Shown here: positions 34,327 to 43,752 of the stretch, piece after piece
Numbering within the stretch: position 1 is the first letter of the stretch
Layout of the letters: the number at the start of each line of letters is the position of its first letter
Translations under genes and position numbers: made by a program
Assembly: GCF_012184415.1 (NCBI RefSeq)
Contig: NZ_VTOX01000001.1
Location: 620,001 to 684,000, forward strand
Direction: 5' to 3'
Origin: Ramlibacter lithotrophicus
GTDB taxonomy: Bacteria; Pseudomonadota; Gammaproteobacteria; Burkholderiales; Burkholderiaceae_C
DNA: 64,000 bases
The notes under the pieces: generated by a model
The model's database searches: none
Told to the model about the DNA's origin: nothing
What the model saw: only the letters and a program-made list of their open reading frames with translations

Positions 34327-34947
34327 TCAGCGTGACCCGCCGGCCATGCGCAGGATGTCGTCCAGCGCGTTGCCGTCCCCGTTCGCGTCGAGCATGGCGC
34401 CGAGTCCGCCCCATGGCCCCGCGGCGCCGGCACCGCCCGCGCCCGCAGTACCCGTACTCCGTCCGCCGAACAGGCCGCCCAGGCTGCCGGCCAGGCCGCC
34501 GAGCCCGGGACCCGATCCTGCGGTCTCGAGCGGCTGCCCGCCGCCGGCCTGCCTGGCCATGTAACCGGTGACCAGCATCGCCAGCAGCGGCAGCATCTTG
34601 CGCAGCAGGCCGGAGTCGAGCCCCGATCGCGAAGCCGCGCTGTCGGCCACGGTGCGGCTCACGTCCTTGGAGCCGAAGATCTGCCCGAGGACGGCGTTGC
34701 CCTGGCTGGGGTCCGTCGGCTGCGGGCTCAGCACCTGGTCGAGCAGGCTGCCGCCGCCAAGTTGTCCGAGCAGGCCGCCCAGGCCCTCCAGCCCCGCCGG
34801 CTGGGCCTGCGCCTGCTTCTTCATGCCGCCCATGATCGCCGGCAACAACGCCTCGGCGCCCGAGGCCGCCTGCGCTTCGCTGATGCCGAGGTCCCGCGCG
34901 ACCGATTGCAGGCCGCCGGCCTGGGCCAGCAGGTCAGTGAGGTTCAT
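34327..34947 (-). CDS. DUF937 (YidB-like) protein
   Basis: A 206-residue DUF937 protein starting MNLTDLLAQAGGLQSVARDL. The N-terminal half has the helical DUF937 core (LGISEAQAASGAEALLPAIM). The second half is rich in Gly, Ala and Leu, with one candidate hydrophobic segment, ending in DANGDGNALDDILRMAGG. Role unknown. Convergent with larB. Confidence 0.8.
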   Translation of the reverse strand: MNLTDLLAQAGGLQSVARDLGISEAQAASGAEALLPAIMGGMKKQAQAQPAGLEGLGGLLGQLGGGSLLDQVLSPQPTDPSQGNAVLGQIFGSKDVSRTVADSAASRSGLDSGLLRKMLPLLAMLVTGYMARQAGGGQPLETAGSGPGLGGLAGSLGGLFGGRSTGTAGAGGAGAAGPWGGLGAMLDANGDGNALDDILRMAGGSR

Positions 34948-35162
34948 GGTCGTTTGGCGTCGACGCCCGGCTTGTCCGGATTCTTCCTGAAAATCCCATA
35001 TCGCTTCTCCTGTGGATGCGCCCTGCCCGACCGCACGTTCCGCGGGATCGTTTGATGCCCGCCGGGCGGCGCTGTCCGATGGTACGCACGAACGCAGGGC
35101 GCCGCGCGACAAACAGGGCAAGGGAATGCGGAAAGTACGTAACAGGATCCGACGGCGGCAAG

Positions 35163-35492
35163 CTACCAGCCCAACGTGAATCGCAACGCCAGCATGGTCC
35201 CGGTCCCGCAGACGATCGTGCCGAACAGGCTGGGCCGCCAGGCATAGAAGGCCAGGCCTGACAGGGCGCCGAAGATGCGGGCGTCGCGCCAGGTGTCGAC
35301 CAGGTGGCCTTGCGTCATGACCAGTTCCGGGGCGACGACGGCGGCGAGCGCGGCAATCGGCGCATAGCGCAGCCCTTCGCGCAGCCACGCCGGCATCGGC
35401 AGGTCCTGTTTCGGCAGCACGAAGAACGCGCGGCAGGCCAGCGTGATCAAGGCCATGCCGATCGTGGTGAGGAAGACTTCGAGCGAGCTCAA
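35163..35492 (-). CDS. azlD: Branched-chain amino acid exporter, small subunit AzlD
   Basis: A 109-residue membrane protein with three to four hydrophobic segments, of the AzlD family that partners AzlC. RAFFVLPKQDLPMPAWLREGLRYAPIA includes the conserved motif. The start is placed at TTG in a TTGA overlap with the azlC stop; an ATG eleven codons later is less complete. The last residues are ALRFTLGW. Confidence 0.85.
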   Translation of the reverse strand: MSSLEVFLTTIGMALITLACRAFFVLPKQDLPMPAWLREGLRYAPIAALAAVVAPELVMTQGHLVDTWRDARIFGALSGLAFYAWRPSLFGTIVCGTGTMLALRFTLGW

Positions 35493-36226
35493 GCCTTGGC
35501 TCCCGCGCGTTCGGCCAGCACGGCCACGGCCACGGCGGCCGCGATGGCGACGATGATGTTCAGCTTCAGCGGCAGTGCGTAGGCCGCCACCGCCGCGCAG
35601 GCTGCGACCACGGCCGCCATCGAGCTCACGGGGCTGCGCAATTGCGTGCAGGTCAGCGCGAGCAGCGCCATCGTTCCGGCGAAGCCGAGGCCCCAGGACG
35701 CCGGGATGCCGTGGCCCGCGACGATGCCGGTGATGATCGAGACCTGCCACGCCCCGAAGGTCACCAGCGCGCTGCCGAGGAAGTAGTCCTCCTGCTGCTC
35801 GCCCGGACGCGGCTCGCTGAAACGGCGCGCGAACAACACGAAATTGGTGTCGCCCATCAGGAAGCTGAGCGCGATGCGGCGCCGCCGCGGCAGGTGCGCG
35901 AAGTAAGGGCGGTAGTGGAAACTGAACGCCATGAACCGCAGGCTGACGCACAAGGTGGTGGCCCACACCACCCACATCGGCGCATCGGCCGCGATCAGCG
36001 GCAATGAGGCGATCTGGGCGGAGCCGGCGTAGACGATGACGGACATCAGGATGGCGAGCGGCACGCCCATCTCGCTCTTGGCCATCGCGACGCCGGCGAC
36101 CAGCCCCCACGCGACGACGCCGATGGCCATCGGCAGTGCCTCGACGGCCCCTTCGCGGAACATGGGCCGGCGCACCAGCGCCAGCGCCTGGGCATGCAAC
36201 GAACGAACGGAAATCCTCAGCGACAC
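35489..36226 (-). CDS. azlC: Branched-chain amino acid exporter, large subunit AzlC
   Basis: A 245-residue membrane protein with about six to seven helices, AzlC family. GVVAWGLVAGVAMAKSEMG and YAGSAQIASLPLI are family hallmarks, and SLRFMAFSFHYRPYF is the central motif. With AzlD it exports branched-chain and related hydrophobic amino acids. It overlaps azlD by four bases and is divergent from nrdJ across a 363-bp gap. Confidence 0.9.
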   Translation of the reverse strand: MSLRISVRSLHAQALALVRRPMFREGAVEALPMAIGVVAWGLVAGVAMAKSEMGVPLAILMSVIVYAGSAQIASLPLIAADAPMWVVWATTLCVSLRFMAFSFHYRPYFAHLPRRRRIALSFLMGDTNFVLFARRFSEPRPGEQQEDYFLGSALVTFGAWQVSIITGIVAGHGIPASWGLGFAGTMALLALTCTQLRSPVSSMAAVVAACAAVAAYALPLKLNIIVAIAAAVAVAVLAERAGAKA

Positions 36227-36407
36227 ACTTCCCCCTCAGGGGCGGGATTGTCTCGCATGGGGAAGGGACGCCGCGTGCCGGGCCGCCGTGCCGGGGCCCC
36301 GGCCTTGCAGGTCGTAACCCGTTCGTCCTACCAGCCGCGGCGCGCCGGACTTCACGCCGGCGTTGCGCCATCGCCACCACGCGGCCCCGGATCAGCCGCG
36401 TCTCATA

Positions 36408-36455
36408 CCACTACCCGTAGTGGCTCGCAAGTACTTGCGCCCCCACATATAGTGG
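36408..36455. promoter_or_regulatory. Three adjacent palindromes upstream of nrdJ (NrdR-type region)
   Basis: CCACTACCCGTAGTGG (36408-36423), CGCAAGTACTTGCG (36426-36439) and CCACATATAGTGG (36443-36455) follow each other directly. The outer two resemble NrdR boxes (CAC...GTG dyads) with centres about 33 bp apart, near the spacing of paired NrdR sites. The middle one is a perfect 14-bp dyad. The rest of the 363-bp gap (36227-36589) shows no gene and no visible cobalamin riboswitch. Confidence 0.5.
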
Positions 36456-36589
36456 CTATGATGCGCTGGCGTCGGACGAGCCCGACCAGACGACAACACA
36501 TCAAACGCGCGGCCCGGTGTTCCACTGCCCGGCCCGCGAGCGTCAGCAAAAGCCCGTCAGCAAGGCGCCGCAAGAAAGGAAAGAACGAA

Positions 36590-38998
36590 GTGAAACGCGA
36601 CGACACCCTCACCCTCCTCGACCCCCAGCCGATCACCCGCGACGTCCTGGCCGAGAAGTACCTGAAGCCCGGGGAAACGGCGGTCGACGAACTGTTCACG
36701 CGCGTGGCCACGGCGCTCGCGTCGGTGGAGGAAGAGAGCAAGCGCGCGGAATGGGAGGCGAAATTCCTCGCCAACATGCGCAACGGCGCGATCGGCGCCG
36801 GCCGCATCATGAGCGCCGCCGGCACGGCGCTGCAGGCCACGCTCATCAACTGCTTCGTGCAGCCGGTCGGCGACTGCATCCAGGGCGTCGACGCGGACGG
36901 CTATCCGGGCATCTACGAGGCCCTGCGCGAGGCGGCCGAGACCATGCGCCGCGGCGGCGGCGTCGGCTACGACTTCTCGCGGATCCGCCCGCGCGGCGCC
37001 GAGGTGAAGGCCACGGCGTCCATCGCCTCCGGGCCGTGCAGCTACATCAACGTGTTCGACCACTCCTGCTCCACCGTGGAAAGCGCGGGATCGCGGCGCG
37101 GCGCGCAGATGGGCGTGCTGCGCATCGACCACCCCGACGTGATGGAGTTCATCACCGCCAAGCGCACGCCGGGCCGCTGGAACAACTTCAACGTGTCGGT
37201 TGCGGTCACCGAGGAGTTCATGCAGGCGCTCGAAGCCGGCGGCCAGTGGGACCTCGTGCACAAGGCGCAGCCGGGTGCCGCGCTGCTGGCACAGGGTGCG
37301 CGCCAGCGCGCCGACGGCCTGTGGGTGTATCGCACGGTCGCCGCCGCGGAGCTGTGGGACACGGTGATGAAGTCAGCCTACGACTTCGCCGAGCCCGGCA
37401 TCCTGTTCCCCGGCACGATCAACCGCGACAACAACCTGCGCTACTGCGAGACGATCGCCGCCACCAATCCGTGCGGCGAGCAGCCGCTGCCCCCGTACGG
37501 CTGCTGCGACCTGGGGCCCATCATCCTCACGCGCTTCGTCAAGCACCCGTTCGGCTTCTCGGGCGAACCCCAGTTCGATTTCGAGGCGTTCCAGGCTTCG
37601 GTGGCCACCCAGGTGCGGGCGCTCGACAACGTGCTGGACCTCACGTTCTGGCCGCTGCCGCAGCAGAAGGCCGAGTCCGCCTCCAAGCGCCGCATCGGCG
37701 TCGGCTTCACCGGCATGGGCGACACGCTGGTGATGCTGCGCCTGCGCTACGACCAGGAGGACGGCCGCGCCATGGCCGCGAAGATCGCCCGCTGCATGCG
37801 CGACGCCGCCTACGCGGCCTCGGTCGAGCTGGCGAAGGAAAAAGGACCGTTCCCCGCCTTCAAGGCCGACGGCTACCTGGCCGAAGGCACGTTCGCCAGC
37901 CGCCTCGACGAGCCGCTGAAGGCGGCGATCCGCGAGCACGGCATCCGCAACAGCCACCTGCTGTCGATCGCACCGACGGGCACGGTGAGCCTGGCGTTCG
38001 CCGACAACGCCTCGAACGGGATCGAGCCGGCGTTCTCCTGGACCTACAGCCGCCGCAAGCGCGAATCCGACGGCAGCAAGAGCGAATACGCGGTGGAGGA
38101 CCACGCCTACCGTACGTTCCGCGCGCTGGGCGGCGACCCCGCCAAGCTGCCGCCGTACTTCGTGTCGGCCCTGGAGATGAGCGCGTCCGCGCACATCGCC
38201 ATGATGGAAGCGGTGCAGCCGTTCGTGGACACCTCGATCAGCAAGACGGTGAACATCCCGGCCGACTATCCGTACGAGGACTTCAAGAGCCTGTACCGCG
38301 AGGCGTGGCAGGCCGGCCTCAAGGGCCTGGCCACCTACCGGCCCAACGCGATCCTCGGCTCGGTGCTCCACACGGAAGCGCCGGCGGCCGCCAGCGCTTC
38401 CGTGCCGGCCGCGGTCATCGATCCCATGTACGACGTGATCGCCAAGCGGCCCAAGGGCGGCCTGCCGGCGGTGGCCGAGAAGATCGAGTACTGGACCCAG
38501 GAAGGCAAGCAGAACCTGTACCTGGTGGTCTCGTTCCTGCCGCTGCCCGACGGCCGCGAGCGCGCCATCGAGTTCTTCATGCCGGTGGGCCAGAGCGGCG
38601 AGTCGCAGCAGTGGGTGACCTCCAGCATGCGCCTGCTCTCGCTGGCGGCGCGCGGCGGCTTCCTGAACCGGGCGCTGGCCGACATGCGCAAGGTCGCGTG
38701 GGACCGCGGACCGGTGCGCCTGGGCATGTACACCAAGGCGGACGGCACCCAGGTGCCGATGTGGCACGACTCGGAAGCGGCGGCGCTCGCCTACGCCTTG
38801 CAGAAGATGATCGCCAGCCGTGCCGGCGACCAGCAGGCCGACGCCGCGCTCGCCGAGCAGACGCCCGCCGAAGTTGCCAGCAACACGGTCGCGCCCATGA
38901 CCGGGCGCAAGTGCCCCGAGTGCGGCGCCTATGCGACCATCCGCAAGGACGGCTGCGACTACTGCACCCATTGCGGCCACGTGGGGTCGTGCGGTTGA
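36590..38998 (+). CDS. nrdJ: Adenosylcobalamin-dependent ribonucleotide reductase
   Basis: An 802-residue class II reductase that makes deoxyribonucleotides with coenzyme B12 instead of oxygen. NCFVQPVGD holds the first redox Cys. NPCGEQPLPPYGCCDLG includes the radical Cys region. APTGTVSLAF is the second finger loop. The C terminus has a zinc ribbon (CPECGAY...CDYCTHCG). The start is GTG preceded by AGGAAAGA. It can work with or without oxygen, which agrees with the nitrite-respiration genes in this window. Confidence 0.93.
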   Translation: MKRDDTLTLLDPQPITRDVLAEKYLKPGETAVDELFTRVATALASVEEESKRAEWEAKFLANMRNGAIGAGRIMSAAGTALQATLINCFVQPVGDCIQGVDADGYPGIYEALREAAETMRRGGGVGYDFSRIRPRGAEVKATASIASGPCSYINVFDHSCSTVESAGSRRGAQMGVLRIDHPDVMEFITAKRTPGRWNNFNVSVAVTEEFMQALEAGGQWDLVHKAQPGAALLAQGARQRADGLWVYRTVAAAELWDTVMKSAYDFAEPGILFPGTINRDNNLRYCETIAATNPCGEQPLPPYGCCDLGPIILTRFVKHPFGFSGEPQFDFEAFQASVATQVRALDNVLDLTFWPLPQQKAESASKRRIGVGFTGMGDTLVMLRLRYDQEDGRAMAAKIARCMRDAAYAASVELAKEKGPFPAFKADGYLAEGTFASRLDEPLKAAIREHGIRNSHLLSIAPTGTVSLAFADNASNGIEPAFSWTYSRRKRESDGSKSEYAVEDHAYRTFRALGGDPAKLPPYFVSALEMSASAHIAMMEAVQPFVDTSISKTVNIPADYPYEDFKSLYREAWQAGLKGLATYRPNAILGSVLHTEAPAAASASVPAAVIDPMYDVIAKRPKGGLPAVAEKIEYWTQEGKQNLYLVVSFLPLPDGRERAIEFFMPVGQSGESQQWVTSSMRLLSLAARGGFLNRALADMRKVAWDRGPVRLGMYTKADGTQVPMWHDSEAAALAYALQKMIASRAGDQQADAALAEQTPAEVASNTVAPMTGRKCPECGAYATIRKDGCDYCTHCGHVGSCG

Positions 38999-39137
38999 GC
39001 GCTGGTTGCGGCCGCTGCGCTGCATAAGCGGGCCGGCTCAGGCGTGGGCGCTGTCCTGCACAGTTCGCAGGCACGCTCCGGCAGGGCATCGGCCCGCAGT
39101 GCTTCAGCATGGTGGTTTCGCAACCAGTGACACCACC

Positions 39138-39338
39138 ATGTACCTGCCTGACCAGACCACCCGCATCGACAGCACCGGCCTGCGCTACCAGTCCAAGCAG
39201 CCGGGCTCCCTGTTCGGCCCGACGGTGGGGACCATGAGCTGCTTCGTCTGCGGCGCGCACCGCTCGCGCAGCTTCCTGCGACCGTTCAAGCTGGCCGCCT
39301 CGACGCACTACCGCTGTCGCGCCGGTTGCGGACAGTGA
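39138..39338 (+). CDS. Small zinc-ribbon-like protein
   Basis: A 66-residue protein starting MYLPDQTTRIDSTGLRYQSK. Four cysteines in CFVC (residues 35-38) and CRAGC (60-64) suggest one metal site. No signal peptide. Located 140 bases after nrdJ on the same strand; no clear ribosome-binding site. Function unknown. Confidence 0.55.
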   Translation: MYLPDQTTRIDSTGLRYQSKQPGSLFGPTVGTMSCFVCGAHRSRSFLRPFKLAASTHYRCRAGCGQ

Positions 39339-39510
39339 CGCCCCGCTGAGCAACGCTGCAGGCGGATTCCGACGCGCGGGCGCGCCGCGCACCGGCAGCG
39401 CATGGCGCGCGGCTTTCTAGAGTGGGACGCATTCATTGCCCTGCCCGCTGCCGCCGTGCCCAAGGCGGCCCGGGGCGAGGCGCCAATCCCCCGCCACAGG
39501 AAGACCGACC

Positions 39511-39717
39511 ATGGAGCGGCACTTGCTCGACCTCCCCGCAGCGCAGCCAACCAAAGCCCCTGACATGTTCGACCACGACACCGTGGCCGCGGCCCGGTCG
39601 CTGCTCGACGACGACTACAGCCCGGCCACTCAGGAGGGGTACATCAGCAGCGGCGACGTCACGCGCCAGGTGGAGCCCGACGTATGGGAGGCGATGCGCG
39701 CAATGCGCGCGACCTAG
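39511..39717 (+). CDS. 68-residue hypothetical protein
   Basis: Starts MERHLLDLPAAQPTKAPDMF, with AGGAAGA seven bases upstream. It is acidic in the middle (LLDDDYSPAT) and has no membrane segment, Cys pair or recognised motif. Coding potential rests on the ribosome-binding site and G+C pattern. Confidence 0.45.
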   Translation: MERHLLDLPAAQPTKAPDMFDHDTVAAARSLLDDDYSPATQEGYISSGDVTRQVEPDVWEAMRAMRAT

Positions 39718-39750
39718 CGGAGTGGCGCGGACGTGGCGCGGACTGGCGCG

Positions 39751-39915
39751 TCAGTGCCAGACGCCGACGTGGCGCAGGCCCGCGGAAAGCAGCAGGATGC
39801 CGAACAGGTAGGCGTAGCGGCTGGAACCCGCATAGCGCTGCTGGCGAAGGCCGAGCCACGCGGCCAGAAAGCTCGCTGCCAGGAGCAGCTTGACCTCGAG
39901 CGTCATTTCATCCAC
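39751..39915 (-). CDS. 54-residue membrane protein
   Basis: A short minus-strand gene that starts at GTG 39915 after AGAGGAGA, encoding MDEMTLEVKLLLAASFLAAW at its N terminus. Two hydrophobic segments (about 8-22 and 35-47) are joined by a basic loop (LRQQRYAGSSRYA), the shape of a small double-spanning inner-membrane protein. An in-frame ATG at 39906 is an alternative start. It ends 34 bases from the plus-strand small gene. Confidence 0.55.
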   Translation of the reverse strand: MDEMTLEVKLLLAASFLAAWLGLRQQRYAGSSRYAYLFGILLLSAGLRHVGVWH

Positions 39916-39972
39916 GACAGTCTCCTCTCTGAGTGCGCCCAGTCTGGTTCAGGCACGGTCGAGGTCCTGTTC

Positions 39973-40016
39973 GCAGTTGTAAGAAAGCATGAGCAAGCGT
40001 AGTCGCTCACAACTGC
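39973..40016. repeat. Inverted repeat upstream of the 54-residue membrane protein gene
   Basis: GCAGTTGT (39973-39980) and ACAACTGC (40009-40016) are exact inverted copies, 28 bases apart, in the gap before the small minus-strand gene. Could be an operator or the end of a transcript. Confidence 0.35.
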
Positions 40017-40086
40017 CAGTAAACGAAGCGTGGTTTTCGCGCGCCACGTGTGGTTCGCGTGCGACGAACGAACGTTCCGCGCCGGG

Positions 40087-41247
40087 TCAGCTCGCCGTAC
40101 CGCGAAGGAACGCCGCGAGCAACTCGTTGACCTCGTCCGCTCGCTCCTGCTGCACCCAGTGGCCGGCGCCCTCGACAAGATGCACGCCGGTCATCCGCGG
40201 GCAGGCCTCGCCGACCATCCGCTCCAGCGCCCCCGGCGACTGGTGCGTGCCCCAGTCCCGGGCGCCCGAGACGAACATCGCGGGCACGTCGATCGTGCGG
40301 CCCGAAAAAGCGCGCAGCTCGCCGAGGTACCTCGGGTCGGTGCCGACGCGATAGCCCTGCAGGCCGCCCTGGAAGCCGGTGCGGCCGTATTCGTCGGCGA
40401 AGACGGCCATCTCCTCTTCGGTCATCCAGGTGCAGCGGGCGATCTGGTCGGCTGAAGGCATCTGCGGCGCCACCGTCTGCGCCATGTCGCGGCCGAGGTC
40501 CATGACGTAGTAGGTGGGCAGCTTCGCCATCTCGGTGGCGTCCCATGAACCCAGCGGGAACGGTTCGTTGGCGGGCCAGTCGCCACTCTTGACATGGAAG
40601 TACGCGCGCAGGAAATCCTGCACGCCTTGCGGGCAGTGCCACATGTCGGCGTTGGCTTCGCGCGTCGAGTAATACCAGCGGTAGTGCTGGCGCGGGCGCG
40701 GCAAGGCGGCCAGCGCGTCCGGCAGCCCGGTCAGCGGCAAGGCGGCCTTGGCCGGCTGGTCGGCGGTGCCTTTCGGCAGGTCGGGTGCGCCCGGGAACGC
40801 CGCGCTCATGAGGACCACGGAGCGGAACACGTCCGGCCGCAACAGCGCGCACCAGGCAGCCACCGGCGAGCCGTAGTCATGGCCGATCACGGCGGCCACG
40901 CTGTCGTGGCCGAGCGCGTTCACCAGGCCCAGCGTGTCGCTCACCCGGTTGATCAGCGTGTACGGCAGCAGGTCATCGTCGTACGCGACGTCGGTTCCGC
41001 TGCTGCGGCCGTAGCCCCGCTGGTCCGGCGCCACGACATGGAAGCCCGCTGCGGCGAGGAACGGCAGCTGCCTGCGCCAGCTGAAGGCCAGCTCCGGAAA
41101 GCCATGCAGCAGCAGGACGCAGGGCCGGCCCGGCTGCTCGAAACCCGCTTCGAGCACGTGCATCGTGCAGCCGTTGTTGGTGTCGACCAGGCGCGAGCGC
41201 ACGCCGGCGGGCAGCACGCTGCGGCCATACAGGACATCGGCATTCAT
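40087..41247 (-). CDS. Epoxide-hydrolase-like alpha/beta hydrolase
   Basis: A 386-residue alpha/beta hydrolase. LLLHGFPELAFSWR is the oxyanion HGxP motif. VIGHDYGSPVAAW carries an Asp nucleophile, as in epoxide hydrolases and haloalkane dehalogenases. EGAGHWVQQERADEV gives the catalytic His near the C terminus. No signal peptide. Natural substrate unknown. A stand-alone gene. Confidence 0.85.
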   Translation of the reverse strand: MNADVLYGRSVLPAGVRSRLVDTNNGCTMHVLEAGFEQPGRPCVLLLHGFPELAFSWRRQLPFLAAAGFHVVAPDQRGYGRSSGTDVAYDDDLLPYTLINRVSDTLGLVNALGHDSVAAVIGHDYGSPVAAWCALLRPDVFRSVVLMSAAFPGAPDLPKGTADQPAKAALPLTGLPDALAALPRPRQHYRWYYSTREANADMWHCPQGVQDFLRAYFHVKSGDWPANEPFPLGSWDATEMAKLPTYYVMDLGRDMAQTVAPQMPSADQIARCTWMTEEEMAVFADEYGRTGFQGGLQGYRVGTDPRYLGELRAFSGRTIDVPAMFVSGARDWGTHQSPGALERMVGEACPRMTGVHLVEGAGHWVQQERADEVNELLAAFLRGTAS

Positions 41248-41322
41248 CGGACGGCTCCCCCTGCGCCGCGACGCGGCGTCGATCGCCGGTCGTCATGCGA
41301 CGCCGGCATCTTACGCGTCGCC

Positions 41323-42663
41323 TCAGCGCCCGAAGATCCCGCGCAGGATCGTCCCGGGATTCACCTGCACGCCGGGAAACACCTGCACGCCCTGCTCCTG
41401 CTGCTGCTCCTGTTGCCCCGCGGCGGTGGCCGGCGGCGGCTCCTCGCCGCGCTGCTGCGACGGCGCGCGCCGCGCGCTGCCGTCGCCCTGCCCCTGCGCC
41501 TGGCCCAGCATCGCCATGGTGTGCGCCTTGACGCGCACCCGCACGGCCCACTCGGGCTCCCACACGGCCTTGGGGTCGGCCGGGCGCGGCGGATGCGCGA
41601 AGTTGCTTTCGCCGCCGTACGCCATCATCCGCAGCATCGGCGTGGCTTCCTCGCGGGCGCCGGCGGCCGGGGCGAAGATTCCCTTGGGCACGGCGCAGCG
41701 CGTCACGTCCGGGCGCAGCAGGACGCGCTCCCTGGTCCACTGCTCGATCGTGCGATTGGGCAGGTAGTCGAACAGGCCCATGCCGGTGTCCGGCGTCTCC
41801 GCGCTGGACCACATCACCATGTCGTTGCCGGTGCTGCTCATCGCGTGCAGGTAGTAGGCCCTGGCATGCGGCACCGGCGACCAGCTCAGCGTCATGCTGT
41901 CCTGCACCGTCCCCTGCGTCTGCAGCTGGATCGGCTGCATCACGTTCTGCGCGTCGGCCAGCGTGAACTTCATCGAGGCGGGTACTCCCTCGCCGCGCAC
42001 CTGGTGCTCGCCGACCAGCGAGCCGTCGCGCGGCAGCACCACCGTGTTGCGCTCGTTCGGGTACAGCACGTGCGACGGGCCGATCTTCGCGCCTCGATCG
42101 GGCGCATGACGGCCGGCAAACGCCATGCCGAAGTCCGCCGGATTGCCGCGCGCCAGGTCGATCACGCGCGGCTGCCCTGGCCGCACCGTCTCGCCGCAGC
42201 CCCAGTAGATCAGGATCCGTCCCTTGGGGCGCTCGACGTCCTGCGGCACTTCGCCCGGCTCGCGTTCCCCGCGCGGCACCGCTTCGCGCCTGACCGGCAG
42301 CAGCGGCAGGCTCTCGCCCATGCGCATGCCGGGCGGAATCGCCTGCGCCGCTTCGGCGCCGGGTCGCAGGCTGTTGTGGAAGGCGATGTCGATCACCCGC
42401 GGCGGCATCACGTTCATGCCGCGGGCCATGCCGTACGAGTTCGGCGCGCCGCCGCGCGATCCTCCGCCCATCATCCCCGCCAGTGCGCCGCCCATGCCCC
42501 CGGGCATGTCCATCTCGGGCATGCCCGCCATGGTGCCGGTGGACAGGTCCAGCCAGAGCTGGGCCTTGGGCGGCTTGACGGCCTGGGCGTGCAGGCCCGC
42601 GGCGAACCCGCAGGCCATCAGGAACGTCAGCGCGCCGCGGCGCGGGGCAAGGTCGATGTGCAT
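41323..42663 (-). CDS. Secreted hypothetical protein, Met/Gly- and Gln-rich
   Basis: A 446-residue protein with a signal peptide ending at LHAQA. A Met/Gly-rich stretch (MPEMDMPGGMGGALAGMMGG, about residues 49-68) could bind metal or be disordered. The middle part has beta-rich segments (VIDIAFHNSL, ILIYWGCGETVRPGQP). The tail is Gln/Glu-rich before a final VFPGVQVNPGTILRGIFG. Not recognised. It follows the dual-receiver regulator on the same strand, so it may be part of that unit. ATGs 8 and 28 codons upstream are possible starts. Confidence 0.6.
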   Translation of the reverse strand: MHIDLAPRRGALTFLMACGFAAGLHAQAVKPPKAQLWLDLSTGTMAGMPEMDMPGGMGGALAGMMGGGSRGGAPNSYGMARGMNVMPPRVIDIAFHNSLRPGAEAAQAIPPGMRMGESLPLLPVRREAVPRGEREPGEVPQDVERPKGRILIYWGCGETVRPGQPRVIDLARGNPADFGMAFAGRHAPDRGAKIGPSHVLYPNERNTVVLPRDGSLVGEHQVRGEGVPASMKFTLADAQNVMQPIQLQTQGTVQDSMTLSWSPVPHARAYYLHAMSSTGNDMVMWSSAETPDTGMGLFDYLPNRTIEQWTRERVLLRPDVTRCAVPKGIFAPAAGAREEATPMLRMMAYGGESNFAHPPRPADPKAVWEPEWAVRVRVKAHTMAMLGQAQGQGDGSARRAPSQQRGEEPPPATAAGQQEQQQEQGVQVFPGVQVNPGTILRGIFGR

Positions 42664-42743
42664 GGTGGGGATGGAGTGATGAGCCATCCCGAATCCTAGG
42701 CACCCGGCGCCCGATATGCAACGCGGCCCGCCGGCCCCGCGCT

Positions 42744-43733
42744 TCACCCGATTCCGAACAGCTTCTTCAGGCCGCCACCGAGGCGTCCGAGGACGGAGGC
42801 GCTGCCCTGCGAGTGTGCCTGTGGCTTCAGCCGCATCGCCTCTTCCTGCACGGCCTTGACCAGCCGATCCTCGGTGCCGGCCGGCGCCGCCTGCACGGCA
42901 TGGCGCCGCCCCATGCCGGGCGTCCTGCGCAATTCCCGGTGCTTGTGCACCGCCGACGCCAGCATGATCTTCAGGAAGGCCGGCTTCACCGGCTTGGGGA
43001 TGAACCGGTAGACCTGGCCCTGGTTGATCAGCTTGATGACTGCATCCACATCGCTGTCGGATGCGAGCACCACCGACACGATCTCCGGATGCCGCTGCTT
43101 GAGCACCTTGAGCAAGGGCGTGGTGTCCATCCGGCCGACGCGCGTGTCGCTCACCACCACCGACACGCTCTCCGAACCGAGCAGGGCGACGGCCTCGGCC
43201 ATGGAACTGGCGTGGGTGATGCGCGCTCGCGGCGATGCCGACTGCTTGACGAAGCCGGCCAGTTCGGGATCCTCGTCGAGCACCAGGATGGAGTCGAGGG
43301 TGTCGTCGATGGAGTCGGGCGCCGGCTGCGCCGGGGGAGGCGCCGGCACCGGTTGCGTCCTGGCGATGGCGGCCGCCTCGGCCACCGTGGTGCTCAGCTC
43401 CTCGTTCGACCAGGGCTTGTTGACGAAGCGGAACACCTCGCCCTCGTTGATCGAACGCAGGATGGCCTGCATGTCCGAGTAGCCGGTGAGCAGGATGCGC
43501 ATCGCACGCGGGGACAGCTTGCAGGCCTCGCGCAGGAACTCCGACCCGATCATGCCGGGCATGCGCTGGTCGGAGACGATCACGTCGAAGTCGTGCTTGC
43601 GCAGCATCTCCAGCGCCGCATGGCCGTCCGGCGCGGTCATCACGTCGAAATCCTTGTGCAGCATCCAGTGCAGCGAGCGCAGGATGTTCGGCTCGTCGTC
43701 CACGCAGAGGACCGATCCCTTCTTGACTCTCAT
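42744..43733 (-). CDS. Dual-receiver response regulator
   Basis: A 329-residue protein with two receiver domains and no DNA-binding domain. The first (about 5-120) has the acidic pair VDDEPN, phospho-acceptor Asp in VSDQRMPGM and Lys in VNKPW. The second (about 147-270) has LDEDPEL, Asp in VSDTRVGRM and Lys in IPKPV. A short basic tail ends in GRLGGGLKKLFGIG, possibly an amphipathic membrane-binding helix. It follows the histidine kinase gene by 19 bases and is probably its partner. Confidence 0.88.
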   Translation of the reverse strand: MRVKKGSVLCVDDEPNILRSLHWMLHKDFDVMTAPDGHAALEMLRKHDFDVIVSDQRMPGMIGSEFLREACKLSPRAMRILLTGYSDMQAILRSINEGEVFRFVNKPWSNEELSTTVAEAAAIARTQPVPAPPPAQPAPDSIDDTLDSILVLDEDPELAGFVKQSASPRARITHASSMAEAVALLGSESVSVVVSDTRVGRMDTTPLLKVLKQRHPEIVSVVLASDSDVDAVIKLINQGQVYRFIPKPVKPAFLKIMLASAVHKHRELRRTPGMGRRHAVQAAPAGTEDRLVKAVQEEAMRLKPQAHSQGSASVLGRLGGGLKKLFGIG

Positions 43734-43752
43734 GGCGTTTGGTCCTCGGCGG

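Noticed and set aside
36227-36589. Cobalamin riboswitch before the B12-dependent reductase
   Set aside because: I could not find a B12-box-like conserved core; the region is better explained by protein-binding palindromes.
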